A DNA stretch of 39,208 bases from Pigoraptor vietnamica (Eukaryota; Opisthokonta; Filasterea), in the NCBI GenBank assembly GCA_943704525.1, contig CALSCQ010000749.1, forward strand, positions 1-39,208, written 5' to 3'. A program made the position numbers and the translations under genes. How positions within the stretch are numbered: position 1 is the stretch's first letter; every line of letters starts with the position of its first letter. Positions 1 through 11,734 of this stretch are shown here, in pieces. The notes beneath the pieces were generated by a model, which saw nothing but the letters and a program-made list of their open reading frames with translations, was not told the DNA's origin and searched no databases.

Positions 1-184
1 TCTCTATCCTTTTTTTCTCCTCCCTCCCTCCTCCTTTTCTTTTCTCTTTTTTTTCTCTTTTTCCTTTTTTTCTTTCGTGCTTTACGGGCCTGAATGCCTT
101 TTCTGTATTTTTCTTACCTCTGGAACTCTTCCTTCGGCCTTACTTTGTCCTTCTCTTTTTCTTCGCCTTTGCCTTTTCTATTGT
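1..184. repeat. Left terminal inverted repeat
   Basis: Bases 1-184 are the reverse complement of 38945-39128. Reading inward, the first 115 bases match exactly by hand comparison, and the remaining 69 contain about eight mismatches before similarity stops at 184/185. The strand is almost pure pyrimidine on this side. The repeat ends almost exactly where the 3' end of rrnL begins. The window starts inside the repeat: the right copy has 80 more bases outside it, so the left terminus is probably incomplete in this assembly. Confidence 0.92.
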
Positions 185-186
185 GA

Positions 187-2800
187 GCTTAATTAGGGCT
201 GTATTTGAGTTGGTAGGTTGGAAAACAATAACTTCATGCACTAACGGTAAGCAAGCCCCAATTGTAGATAGGCCCATTTCTGGTTTAGACTTCCGTGGTG
301 CTATCGCAATAGTCTTTTGCGAGTGTTTAAGTTACGTATGTTCGAGTGGCTCGCCCAGATATGCGTTACGGGCTTAACACGACGCGTGTAGCTACTCGGC
401 GATGCCTAAGAGACAGCCGAATCACCATGGACGCGCTTCACCTTATCCTTTCGTACACGGGCAAAGTTCGAGCGTAGTAACGATGCTAGAACAGATAGAA
501 ACCCTACTGTCTTGCGACGTAGTTAACCCAGCTCGCGTGGTCTTTTCATGCTCGAACAGAGCAACCCAAGGTAGCGCCTGCACCACCGGGAGAGACCGAG
601 CCGACATCGAGGTGCCGATCAAACGCTTAGATCCGGACTCTGAGCGTTTACTAGCCTGTTACCCCCGAGGTAACTTTTGTCCAATGAGCGCCGACGGAAC
701 CGTTTCCTATCGGCGGGTCACTATAGCCCGCTTCCGCGCCTGGTCGGAGAGTTTTCCTTCCAGTCGAGCGTCCATTTGCTATTACACTCAACGTCGAGTA
801 ACTGGTTCGACGGAGGACACCCAATACGTACCTTCGTTACACTTTAGAAGGCAGCCTCCCCAGCGAAAAGCCCAAGCCGCAGTAGTCCGATGTTGGTCGT
901 AAGTATGGTGGGCTCGTCCGAGGAAAGACCGGGAGTTGCCGAAAGGTACCATACGGCTGCGGCTTAGCTTGAAGCTCTACGGGGTCTTCTCGTCCCGTTC
1001 TAGCTAGTGAGTATCTGCACTCACATTCCACTTTCGTGAAGGCTTCCGCAGAGACAGTGCGAGTCACGTTGCCCTCTTCATACAAGTCTCCAATCAAGAG
1101 ACGATTGATTACGCTACATTACCACGGTCATGGTTACCGCGTCCATTCAGCACGTCTTGACCCCCATAGCTAAGAAATACCACGGGAGGAGTGATAGGTG
1201 CCAGCGGGCAAGGGACGATCTCGATACATTGGCTATACGCCTTCGCCGAGACCTATGGTTTTGGTAACCAGTCTAACTCGCCTCTTTAGTGCCACTCGCT
1301 GTCTGAGATATGAGACGCGAGCCAACCTTATTGCGTACTTACGGTTGCAATTTGCCGAGTTCCTTAGCGGAAGGTCGCTTGCCCCGTGGTGGTATACACC
1401 TGCTTACTTGTGTCAGATAGAGTACAGTTATGACGACATATATTATTACAAGAGATGATTTCATTTCCTATAAGGTGGTACTTGGGTAATATATGTTTGA
1501 TAGCGCTTATTTCCAGGTCACGTTAGTAACGTCAGCGCTACCTACTCTTCACTACGCCGAGACCGGAATCGTTGAGAGACTGATATCACATGTGGCGGCT
1601 ATGGCCAAACCACATAAACCCGAAGCTTTAGGGGATTCCCTTAATTTCACTACTAGTACCAGCATAATCACCGGTGATATCCACCGCGCTCGACTACTCA
1701 TAATGCCTCAGCTTCGACGACGATCTGAACTCCAAGTATTGTCGGCAGGATCTCACTCACCCTTTGAGCTGTTACGCTTTCATTATAGACGAGCTGCTTC
1801 TAAGCCAATCTCGAGGGGGTCAAAGAGAGAGCCCGCCTTAGTACTAAGATCGCCTTAGGAGTCTTAGCTGGAGGGCAGAGCTGTTTCTCTTTCGACATTC
1901 GACCTTCGCGCCGAGTGTCCTACTAGTCTAGAGAATCACAGAGATTCGAGGTTTGACTGTAGTGAGTAGAGATAACTCCCTCAATTACAACCAGAGCCTT
2001 ACCATCGGTGAATTCCAAAGACCGCGGGTCTGCAGACCCTTTCGTCGAGAACCAGCTATCACGGTGTTCGATTAGCCTTTCACCACTATGCTGATGTCAT
2101 CCCATCACTTTGCTACGTGAACGGGTTCATCCCTTAGCTTGGTTTCAGCTTATAGAGTGTCTAATAGGTATTCCTAGTAGACATCTAAGAGCTTAGATGC
2201 TTTGCCAGGAGAGTTTTTAACTCCAGGGAGCAATTCCGAGCTGCAGATTGCAACAGCATAGATCACACCGTTTCGGGTCAATTCGCTAGCACTACCGCCC
2301 CTATAGACGCGCTTTCGCTAAGTTTTCGTCTAATGACTTAAACAAGCGCGAACGAATTACTAGCTGATCCATTATGCAAAAGGTACCTCGTACTATAGCA
2401 CGAGTGCTTATAAGCAGTAGTTTTACTGACGTTCCCTCACGGTACTTTTCACTATGGGTCTCAAGCAGTTCAACGTACACGAAGACGGGTCTCCGATGTT
2501 CCACCAGCTTAACCTTTGCTAGTGTACTAAAATAACTTTTAGTGTGGCAGATATACGCCAAACTATGGCTATTGAATACTAGTCCGTGGTCGCTCGCCGC
2601 TACTGACGGACTCTCGTTTGGATTCTTACTAGCGCTACTCAGATGAATCATTTCGCGATGAAGGTATCGATTTGTTCTAATTTCTTAGGCGGGTAGCCAA
2701 TATTGAGTCATTAAGATCCAACATGGTACCGCGATACCTGGCATTTCTGGTGTCAACGCGGTTGCTAATACCAGATGATTTGCCTTTCTGTTGAGCCTAG
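187..2800 (-). rRNA. rrnL: Mitochondrial large subunit rRNA
   Basis: This is the 23S-type rRNA of the mitoribosome, read on the minus strand. Conserved blocks appear in order: the domain II segment giving AUAGCUGGUUCUC near 2040-2060, the domain V segment around 970-1010 (GACGAGAAGACCCC), the peptidyl-transferase region around 530-690 (including the complement of ACATCGAGGTGCC), and the sarcin-ricin region near 450. The length of about 2.6 kb is close to bacterial 23S, and I see no intron. The 3' end is placed near 187 by alignment to domain VI, directly beside the terminal repeat. The 5' end is uncertain within about 80 bases. ORFs read across this region are not genes. Confidence 0.93.
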
Positions 2801-3008
2801 ACGTACCACTACTGCTTTCTAGTGTTTTCCAACAAAACCGGCGTACTAACCGGTAAGTATTGGCTTTCTGGTTCGAATCAATTCAGGTGGGTTGACGAAT
2901 TTCGTAAAGCCTATTACTTAGGGGTTGGGTATATATTACTGATTTAATGTTGCTTGATTAGGGTTAAATTTAGAGTTGATGTCCTCATAGGTAGAAAGGC
3001 CATAGGAT

Positions 3009-4619
<1,611 letters not shown>

Positions 4620-4712
4620 CTAGGAGATAGAGCGAAGAGTGTAAACATTACAGAGACCCACGGAGCAGGTCAAGAGAACAACTAGAGAGGTGACCTTTGT
4701 GTAAAGGTCGAA

Positions 4713-4793
4713 TGGGTAGAACCGGATTCGAACCGATGACCCGTAAGGGATCCGATTTACAGTCGGACGCATTAACCGCTCTGCCACCTACCG
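4713..4793 (-). tRNA. trnY: tRNA-Tyr (GUA)
   Basis: Cloverleaf with anticodon loop CTGTAAA and a long variable arm. The acceptor stem has a C1:C72 mismatch, and the remaining pairs are good. CCA is not encoded. Confidence 0.93.
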
Positions 4794-4801
4794 TGTGGAG
4801 G

Positions 4802-4873
4802 TGATGCCTATAGGGATTGAACCTATATTCTCAGCGTATGAAGCTGATGTTCTATCCGTTGAACTAAAGCATT
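4802..4873 (-). tRNA. trnM: tRNA-Met (CAU), copy 1
   Basis: The anticodon loop TTCATAC gives CAU. The 1:72 pair is A:C and the rest of the acceptor pairs. A 1:72 mismatch is a feature of bacterial initiator tRNAs, so this could be the initiator, but many other tRNAs here also mismatch at position 1. It is one of three CAU tRNAs. Confidence 0.9.
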
Positions 4874-4904
4874 TGAAAGGGTTAGCCCGAGTGGGCCAGG
4901 AGAA

Positions 4905-6413
4905 TTAAGCTATTGTAATAGTTAACCCCAAGAGCCCTACCCGTGTTTTAACTGGGATGTGTGTTACATCAAAGCGGTGGTTGAATGTTGTAGCTGGTAG
5001 TGAGCCCCTAGTTTCTCGTAGTTTTTGGGCTTTACTTCTGCGACCGAATCTACCTTGGACTTTAACAGAGATGGATCGGTTTATAGGTTGATTAGGGGCA
5101 TTTAGAACGTCTAATACTTTATAGAAGTGAGTACTTGGAGAAGGCGAGAGAGAATTTAGAATAGGCATAATGGTACGTCGATATATACTATTTCTGTAAA
5201 GTAGTAGTAAGATTCTATAGTCTAAGAGGCCAGTTAATGCTATCAATAGGTTACTTAAAGGTGTTTGATGGCGGACTACTTTTCGATACCTTTTCTTACC
5301 GTGAGAAGTTCACTGAGTATCCTTTACAATACTAGGTCGTCCAAATTTGACTAATTGTAATAGTATTTTAAATAGTCCGGACGCAGTAGGTTTTCGGTGT
5401 GATTTGCGGGTAGTTTTTACTATTTTGTGTGTACTTAGTAGGGGTATGAGACGGTATGGATTTAATCGGGCTAAGGGTATTCTTTTGCGTTTATAGCCAG
5501 CTCTACGAAGCCGATAACGTAACTTACTGGTAATTCATCGATATATGTGTGAACGGTGGGTTGGCCTAGTTTTTCATAGATATTTTCATCGGTATTTACG
5601 TCTATTAGTTCATCAAGATAAGCGCTTTTTCATGTAAGGGATTCGCTTAGGTTTTTTAAGCTTTTTACGGTGGCGAGCTCTTTTCTTAGGCTTAACTAGT
5701 TTCTCATGACGACGTTTGATACGATGTAAGGTTAATGAGGTTAGAGCGCTTATTCGATGAGTATGGTTTAGTGCAGCGTACGAGTTGTAGCTCATTAAGA
5801 GTCTAAAGCGGATTAATCGTAATAATCTGAGTATTGCGAGTTGTTGTCATAGTAGGGCGAGGAAGTATAGGCTTTCATCTATGGAGTGAGCCGGTTGGAA
5901 GGTGAGTTTTCGTCGACGGAGGTGAGCTTTACTTTGTATGAATTTGCGGATAGTATATTGAACAGCGCGTTTTACTTTAACTCTAGGCTTAGCTAATTGT
6001 TGGCTTAGTAGGGAAGCGGAGAAAGAGGAAGCTAGATGAATATGGTGGACGATACGGACGTCAAAGCGGGTAGGTAAGGAAGTACAATTCGTTATAAGTG
6101 TTTGTAAGTGGTTTAGTAAGTAGAAGAGATGGTAGGATCAGGCTCGGCGAACCGTTCTATTTTTCTGACCTAGTTTAGGTATTCAACGTATATAGGGTTT
6201 AAATATTAATAGTGAGATACGTATTTGCCCTGATTTTCTTCAAATGACAGGCGTAGCGCAACGAACGTTCCGACTTCGTAGGGCTCAACGAATCAATTTA
6301 GTAATGTATTGGCTTTCTATGGTTAATTTTCCATCGTGTTTTGCTCATCAGTTTTGCTTTCAAGCTGTGAAGTAATTAGTGTGAAATAATACTGGATTAA
6401 CGTGTTGGGCCAC
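4905..6413 (-). CDS. rps3: Small ribosomal subunit protein uS3
   Basis: uS3 of the mitoribosome; the family lines the mRNA entry channel. The 502-residue product begins MAQHVNPVLF, matching the canonical AQKVNP start of the family, and ends with the S3 C-terminal domain (QGRFGRRSKAQKLRETRGS). The long basic middle, roughly residues 120-390, is an insertion typical of mitochondrial S3 proteins. The start is GTG at 6413, lying inside the end of rps19 (17-base overlap), the usual bacterial order. Many TGA codons are read as Trp. The frame is intact throughout. Conventional-code reading would break it into several small ORFs. Confidence 0.92.
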
Positions 6414-6639
6414 GGTTGTTGCGTATTACGGGGTAGCAGTATTCAGCTAGGCGGTGTCCTTTCATAGAGGGGTCGATACGTACTGGGTAGAAGTTACGAC
6501 CGTTATGAACGAGTATAGTGACTGAAGGTCAAGTAGCGAGGATAGTAGTTTGGCGAGCATACGTTTTTTCATTGTGTTTAGGAGGTTTAGTTACGAAATG
6601 ACGAGGGAGGTAGGGTATTTTTCAAGTTGAGCGAGCCAT
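6397..6639 (-). CDS. rps19: Small ribosomal subunit protein uS19
   Basis: uS19 sits in the head of the small subunit next to uS13. The 80-residue product reads MARSTWKIPYLPRHF, then TILATWPSVTILVHNGRNF, then PVRIDPSMKGHRLAEY. This is the normal S19 pattern (TI, VHNGK, the GHKLGEF-like block) and normal length. It has an ATG start, with TGA read as Trp at residues 6 and about 37. The last 17 bases overlap the GTG start of rps3, so the pair is probably translationally coupled. It is too short and too TGA-broken to show as an ORF under the standard code. Confidence 0.93.
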
Positions 6640-6648
6640 CGAATAGGT

Positions 6649-6730
6649 TGACCCCAGCAGGACTCGAACCTGCAAGGCTAATGCCTGCGCATTTTAAGTG
6701 CGCTGCGGTTACCTATTTCGCCATAGGAGG
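6649..6730 (-). tRNA. trnL: tRNA-Leu (UAA)
   Basis: Type II tRNA with anticodon loop CTTAAAA and a long variable arm. Acceptor positions 1 and 2 mismatch (C:C and C:U). Positions 3-7 pair, with two G:U. Confidence 0.9.
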
Positions 6731-6748
6731 GTAGTTACCAAAGGTGCG

Positions 6749-7153
6749 ATGATTCAAGAGCGATCGATACTAGCAGTGGTAGATAATACTCAAGCGATAG
6801 AAGCCAGATGTGTAAAGGTATATCGTGGCCGTTATCGTTCCGGGGTAGGGGCGACAGTACTAGTGAGTTTACGACGGTTTATGGAAGAAACGACAGAAGA
6901 GCCAGAACTTGAACTGATGCTGAGCCCAGGGGATCTACGTAAAGCGATACTTGTGCGTTCTAAGAAGGGAGCTCGGACAAGGGATGGGGGGTGAGTTCGT
7001 TCTGATGATAACGCGGTAGTTTTAGTACAAGCGGCAGAAAAGACTGGTGAACTACTTCCGATAGGAACTCGCGTAGCAGGGCCAGTTCTTCTTCGCGGTT
7101 TAACTGAATCACAAGAAGAGTTCTGAGAGTCGCTAGGGGCTGATATATTATAA
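6749..7153 (+). CDS. rpl14: Large ribosomal subunit protein uL14
   Basis: uL14 of the mitoribosome, located at the subunit interface. The 134-residue product starts MIQERSILAVVDNTQA and continues with the conserved ILVRSKKGARTRDGGWVRSD block, then DDNAVVL and PIGTRVAGPVL, all in the expected order. An insertion near residues 55-70 (EETTEEPELE) is acidic and not typical. The Trp at WVRSD is encoded by TGA. It leads a tight plus-strand cluster, rpl14-rpl5-rps14, that keeps the bacterial order. The intergenic gap to rpl5 is 2 bases. Confidence 0.94.
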
Positions 7154-7155
7154 GA

Positions 7156-7659
7156 ATGGACCGACAGTATCACCTTTCCTGAACTCATTGCTGATTTGAT
7201 TCGATGACTCGATATGGAGGCTCTTGTTATAGTATGGGCCTATGAACAAAGGGTAAGATAACTATGACAAGCACATATAATACGGCGCGACCAGACGAAT
7301 TGGTGGCAATGTTGTCCCGTATGGAAGAGGTAACAGGTCAAAGGGGTAGAGCAACTTATGCTAAGAATGGCTATGCTGAGTTTGAATTGCGGCGTGGATA
7401 TGAATTAGGAGGGGTGGTGACCTTGCGAGGAGAACGGTATTATTCACTGTTAGAGGTGCTAAGTAACCAGGTACAACCTAAACATCGCCGAGTGAAACAA
7501 GCTCTAACTGCAAAGAGGATAACCAATACTACGGCGTTAGGAGTTGATACTCTAGAGTTAGCGACCTATGCTCGACCGACTGATTGGGACTACGGTGCTA
7601 ATATCTATTTGACTGGTTGAATGACTGACTATTGACTTATTGCAGCGAATAATGGTTAA
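7156..7659 (+). CDS. rpl5: Large ribosomal subunit protein uL5
   Basis: uL5 binds 5S rRNA in bacterial ribosomes and contacts the P-site tRNA; no 5S gene is evident here. The 167-residue product is recognised by EEVTGQRGRATYAKNG followed by FELRRGYELGGVVTLRGERYYSLLE, equivalent to the TGQKP..T.AKKSIA and KVTLRGERMYEFL region of L5. The start is ATG at 7156, two bases after the rpl14 stop. The N-terminal 35 residues contain four TGA-encoded Trp codons and are poorly conserved, so a start at 7264 is a weaker alternative. It overlaps rps14 by 8 bases. Confidence 0.88.
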
Positions 7660-7939
7660 CTATAGTAAAGATAAAGTACGACGTCAACGTTGACAAGCAG
7701 AGGAACTATCGGCTTTAGTTTATAAAGCGATTGCTCGAGAGTCGGGCATTAAGTATTCGACTCGACAGCGTGGTATGATTCAAAGTGACAAAGTATATAG
7801 CTTCACTCGTTTAAGAAATTGCTGTGTACTAACGGGTAATGGACGTGCGGTGACTACTAAATTGAAAGCTTCTCGTCATGTAATTCGAACCTGAGCAAAC
7901 TGAGGCGAGCTGCCAGGGTTACGACAAGGTCGTTGATAG
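7652..7939 (+). CDS. rps14: Small ribosomal subunit protein uS14
   Basis: uS14 of the small-subunit head. The 95-residue product has a basic N terminus (KDKVRRQRWQAEEL) and the family core RLRNCCVLTGNGRAVTTKLKAS followed by a GLRQGRW-like C terminus. The length is normal. ATG lies within the last codons of rpl5 (8-base overlap), which supports coupled translation. There are four TGA Trp codons. It is the last gene of the rpl14-rpl5-rps14 cluster and is followed by tRNA-Trp. Confidence 0.93.
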
Positions 7940-7967
7940 AGTAATAGGGGGAAGGCCCTCCATAGTA

Positions 7968-8040
7968 TCTGGGTCAGTTTACCGGGTTGAACAGCGAGCT
8001 TCAAACTCGCAGGTAGCGTGTTCGAGTCACGCACCCAGTG
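7968..8040 (+). tRNA. trnW: tRNA-Trp (UCA)
   Basis: The anticodon loop CTTCAAA gives UCA, able to read both UGA and UGG. This is direct support for UGA = Trp. The acceptor mismatches at 1:72 (U:U). Confidence 0.94.
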
Positions 8041-8044
8041 GTAA

Positions 8045-8296
<252 letters not shown>

Positions 8297-8315
8297 CGTA
8301 CCCTCTGAGGGGGTT

Positions 8316-8389
8316 TAGCGAGTAGCTCAATTTGGCAGAGCGCTTCGTTGATAACGAAGAGGATGCTGGTTCAATCCCAGCTTCGCTCA
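8316..8389 (+). tRNA. trnI: tRNA-Ile (GAU)
   Basis: Anticodon loop TTGATAA. The 1:72 pair is U:C; positions 2-7 pair. Confidence 0.94.
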
Positions 8390-8393
8390 GGGG

Positions 8394-8465
8394 TCTCACG
8401 TAGCTCAGGGGTAGAGCGATTGCCTTGTAAGCAACAGGTCGTGTGTTCAATTCACACCGTGAGCA
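8394..8465 (+). tRNA. trnT: tRNA-Thr (UGU)
   Basis: Anticodon loop CTTGTAA. The 1:72 pair is U:C; positions 2-7 are perfect Watson-Crick. Confidence 0.94.
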
Positions 8466-8468
8466 GTT

Positions 8469-8550
8469 CGAGAAGTGGCAGAGCGGTTTATTGCAGTCGC
8501 CTTGAAAGCGACCGAGTATTACTCCAAGGGTTCAAATCCCTTCTTCTCGG
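8469..8550 (+). tRNA. trnS: tRNA-Ser (UGA)
   Basis: Type II tRNA with anticodon loop CTTGAAA and a fully paired acceptor stem (CGAGAAG with CTTCTCG). Confidence 0.95.
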
Positions 8551-8561
8551 TTTATCTAACT

Positions 8562-9110
8562 ATGCTCTATTTGTCTCTATTAATTTCTTTGATCGCCGCG
8601 ATACTTGTAATTAGTGCTGCGAATCCAGTACATTCCGTATTGGCTCTTATCATAGTGTTTGTTAATGGAACGTTACAATTTGTCTCGATAGGTGCAGATT
8701 ACTTAGCCTTAACATTGCTAGTGGTGTACGTAGGAGCGCTTTCAATACTTTTTCTATTTGTGGTGATGATGCTTAATATAAGATTAACAGAATTGACTGA
8801 AGATAAGACTCAGTTACTACCAGTGGGAGCATTGATCTGTGTACTATTTCTGATAGCCGTATGACCGAGCCTTCGCGATTTTAGTATGAACATCTCAACA
8901 TCGTTTATCTATTGAACAAATTGAATAGACGCTCTTACAAGTCGTACATCCCTTCAGATAATAGGAGAATTGCTATATAGCCACGGACTACTATGATTAT
9001 GGCTTAGCGGCTTAGTATTACTTCTAGCATTGATTGGTGCGTTAGTGCTTACACTTGATCATGAACGTGATATTAAACGACAAGATCTATTCAGTCAGAC
9101 ATCCCGTTAA
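8562..9110 (+). CDS. nad6: NADH dehydrogenase subunit 6
   Basis: Membrane-arm subunit of complex I. The 182-residue product starts MLYLSLLISLIAAILVIS, with the typical ANPVHSVLALIIVFVNG segment after the first helix and the family signature VVYVGALSILFLFVVMMLN. The C-terminal half carries further hydrophobic segments and many TGA-encoded Trp codons, so a standard-code reading truncates it after about 100 residues. ATG at 8562 lies 12 bases after tRNA-Ser. The stop is TAA. Confidence 0.94.
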
Positions 9111-9142
9111 TAGATAGCTAAGTGTTAGCCTTTTTAGGCTTA

Positions 9143-9215
9143 GGTGGCATAGCACAGCAGGTTAGTGCACTCGCCTGCAAAGCGAATGAGCTGGGTTCGA
9201 GTCCCAGTGCAACCT
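9143..9215 (+). tRNA. trnC: tRNA-Cys (GCA)
   Basis: Anticodon loop CTGCAAA. The acceptor pairs at 1-3 and 5-7, with a single G:A mismatch at pair 4:69. Confidence 0.92.
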
Positions 9216-9252
9216 CTAGATAAGAGTTATTACTTAGCACCAATCTCGAGGG

Positions 9253-9978
9253 ATGTTTCGCTTAGATGTACCAGAAGCGTGAGCCTTATTTTTCCAAGAT
9301 CCCGCCACTCGAGTTATGGAGGAACTAGTATTATTACATGATACGATCTTCTTCTATTTGATAGTAATAACAACGATAGTGGTATGAGTACTTGGTGTGA
9401 TATTACGCACATTTCCAGCTAGAGCGGTGACACATAGAGCTCTAAGTCATGGTACAGCTATTGAAATAATCTGAACTCTCGTTCCAGCGTTTGTTCTAAT
9501 GGCGATTGCTTTTCCGAGTTTTAAACTTTTATATTTAATGGATGAGGTATTAGATCCGGCAATAACAATCAAAGCGGTAGGGCATCAGTGATATTGAAGT
9601 TACGAATACTCAGATTATCCACAAGGAGCAATAGCGTACGACTCATATATGCTACCGACAGAAGATCTAACTATAGGAGATTATAGACTGTTAGAAGTGG
9701 ACAACCGCATAGTGTTACCAGTAAAGACACACGTACGAGTACTCGTGACAGCGGCTGATGTATTGCATGCGTGAGCTATTCCATCCTTTGGAGTGAAAGT
9801 AGATGCAGTACCAGGGCGACTCAATCAGATCAGTTTCCTAGTTGATCGAGAAGGGGTGTTCTATGGTCAGTGTTCCGAGTTATGCGGGTCTAACCACGGA
9901 TTTATGCCGATAGTGGTAGAGATCGTATCTGCACCTAGGTATATCAATTGACTTCAAACACAATGATCTTCAAATTAG
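9253..9978 (+). CDS. cox2: Cytochrome c oxidase subunit 2
   Basis: Complex IV subunit carrying the CuA centre, which accepts electrons from cytochrome c. In the 241-residue product, two N-terminal transmembrane helices (about residues 25-90) precede the cupredoxin domain. The aromatic block GHQWYWSYEYSDY and the CuA ligands in [13 protein letters not shown] are intact, with an upstream His in [12 protein letters not shown]. Tryptophans are encoded by TGA. ATG start and TAG stop. It lies between tRNA-Cys and tRNA-Phe. Confidence 0.97.
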
Positions 9979-10000
9979 ATACGATAGGGGTAATTCCCTT

Positions 10001-10071
10001 GGCTGATTAGCTTAGTGGTAGAGCGAGGCATTGAAGCTGCTCAAGTGGGGGTTCGATTCCCTCATCAGCCG
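10001..10071 (+). tRNA. trnF: tRNA-Phe (GAA)
   Basis: The anticodon loop TTGAAGC gives GAA. The acceptor is fully paired (GGCTGAT with ATCAGCC). Its last two bases are shared with tRNA-His. Confidence 0.92.
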
Positions 10072-10142
10072 GATTGTAGCTCAGTTGGTGGAGCGGCAGT
10101 TTGTGATACTGAAGGTCGAAGGTTCAACCCCTTCCAATCCCT
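10070..10142 (+). tRNA. trnH: tRNA-His (GUG)
   Basis: Anticodon loop TTGTGAT. The first two positions overlap the 3' end of tRNA-Phe. C1:C72 is mismatched and positions 2-7 pair. Confidence 0.92.
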
Positions 10143-10165
10143 AAACTAATCGTTTTGCATTACGA

Positions 10166-10214
10166 GGGCGGCAGAAGTAACAAAAGGAGGAAGAAGAGGC
10201 GAAGGTCGCCGCCC
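10166..10214 (+). terminator. GC-rich hairpin after the cox2-trnH cluster
   Basis: GGGCGGC (10166-10172) and GCCGCCC (10208-10214) form a 7-bp stem around a 35-base, purine-rich loop. Similar hairpins follow nad2 and nad3, so this may be a transcript-end or processing signal, or a mobile hairpin element. Confidence 0.5.
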
Positions 10215-10259
10215 AAAGAAAAGGAACAAAGAGGAAGAAAGCCAATAGTAAAACCCAGT

Positions 10260-10715
10260 GAACGAAGATAAAGAGTTTTTGAGGAAACTAAAGAAAGACC
10301 AAAGAATACTGAAGATAAATTAATGATAAACCAATGATAAACTAAAGAAAGACCAAAGAATACTGAAGATAAATTAATGATAAACCAAAGATAAACTAAA
10401 GAAAGACCAAAGAATACTGAAGATAAACCATAGATAAACTAAAGATAAACCGTAGATAAACTAAAGAAAGACCAAAGAATACTGAAGATAAACTATAGAT
10501 AAACTGAAGAAAGACCAAAGAATACTGAAGATAAACCATAGATAAACTAAAGATAAACCGTAGATAAACTAAAGAAAGACCAAAGAATACTGAAGATAAA
10601 CTATAGATAAACTGAAGATAAACTAGAGAAGAACTAAAGAGAAACTAGAGAAGGACCAAAGATAAGGTAGAGGTAAATTAAAGATAAGCTAAAGAGAAAC
10701 CGAAGAGATAGGGAA
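10260..10715. repeat. Purine-rich tandem repeats between trnH and trnE
   Basis: A roughly 50-64-base unit containing CTAAAGAAAGACCAAAGAAT recurs about six times (near 10285, 10337, 10392, 10456, 10501 and 10565; some copies have CTGAAG). The units are separated by variable numbers of ATAAACYRTAGATAAAC motifs. A larger duplication covers roughly 10420-10506 and 10530-10615. The plus strand is almost free of T and C clusters. No gene is visible here. Confidence 0.85.
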
Positions 10716-10721
10716 ACTATA

Positions 10722-10736
10722 GGAGGCATCGCCTCC
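10722..10736 (-). terminator. Short GC-rich hairpin downstream of trnE
   Basis: GGAGGC and GCCTCC pair perfectly around a 3-base loop, about 60 bases beyond the 3' end of the rpl16-rpl2-trnE unit on the minus strand. A terminator or processing role is inferred. Confidence 0.4.
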
Positions 10737-10797
10737 CACCGAGGTACCGACGGAGATTAGATAGGCTATAGAGAGTGGACGATGGGGGAAGAAAGGC

Positions 10798-10869
10798 TAC
10801 CCATAGACGGGATCGAACCGTCATACCCTGCTAGAAAGGCAAGTGTCCTAACCATTAGACGATATGGGC
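10798..10869 (-). tRNA. trnE: tRNA-Glu (UUC)
   Basis: Anticodon loop CTTTCTA. The acceptor is fully paired, with a G1:U72 wobble. The rpl2 reading frame runs 22 bases into its 5' half. Confidence 0.92.
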
Positions 10870-11723
10870 CAACCCCGAGAGGGTAGCAACAAGAAGTGGA
10901 TAGCTTGGTCGATGTTAAGGATACGTCCGTGTGGACCATAAGTGGAACCGAAGGGGCGACGAGTTTTGGGGCCATATGCGAGTTTACCTCAAGCGGTTTT
11001 AGAATGGCGTCCACATTTAGTTTTACCGCCGTTGGGATGATCAACAGCATTCATGGCTTCACCACGAACGTGAGGGCGGAAACCACGAAGCCTTCAACCA
11101 CCAGCCTTACCAACCATTTCAAATCGATGGTTAGGGTTACTAACGATACCAGTAGTAGCGAGGCAGGACGAACTAAGAAGGAGGAATTGTTTAGAAGGGA
11201 GTTTCAAAAGAGTGTAACCAGCAAGGTGGCGTAATATTCTAGCACCGGTACCGGCAGCTCTAACGAGAGTAGTATTAGCGTAGGGTTTAGGCTGAATAGC
11301 GTGGACCTGAGTGAGAGGAGGAATAGTTTTTAAGGGGACTTGTGAGCCTAAGCCAAAGATAGAAGTAAGAACGCGGTTACGAGTAGGAGCTCGTAGGAGG
11401 TGATGTCCAACTGAGATATCATGAGGAGCGAGGAGATAGGAGAGTCGATTACCACCCCGAACAAGAGCGATAAAAGCAGTTCGATTAGGGTCACGTTCAA
11501 TACGACAGACCCGTACCGTAGAAGGCAAACCAAAGCGACGTCAGTTAAGAGTTCTGAGCCGTCGTTTAACACCACCACCACGTCAACGAAGAGTAATAGT
11601 ACCATGATGATTCCGACCACCAGTGGAACGTTTACCAACGCAGAGTGGAGTAGCAGGACCTCTTCGTCATATAGGCTCTTGGACAACTCATTTACCACGA
11701 CGGCCGGGTGTAACTGGATTCAT
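10848..11723 (-). CDS. rpl2: Large ribosomal subunit protein uL2
   Basis: uL2 is needed for peptidyl-transferase centre assembly. The 291-residue product has the N-terminal VTPGRRGKW and TGGRNHHGTITLRWRGGGVKR blocks, the OB-fold CRIERDPNRTAFIALV, and the C-terminal signature RGFRPHVRGEAMNAVDHPNG with the conserved H-P-GG element. The start is ATG at 11723. The frame has no stop before tRNA-Glu and terminates at a TAG inside it, giving an atypical C-terminal tail (LPSRGWPISSNG). The start lies 11 bases after the end of rpl16 on the same strand. This is the reverse of the bacterial order, where rpl2 comes before rps19, rps3 and rpl16. Confidence 0.94.
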
Positions 11724-11734
11724 TTGTATGAGCA

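Noticed and set aside
402-1858. Several ORFs of 86-166 codons between 400 and 1860
   Set aside because: They lie entirely within conserved rrnL domains V and VI and have no protein signature.
2801-3008. Possible tRNA or 5S rRNA between rrnL and cox1
   Set aside because: A GGTTCGAATC string resembles a T loop, but the flanks do not pair and no anticodon arm forms. No 5S-like fold was found here or in the 26.5-26.9 kb spacer.
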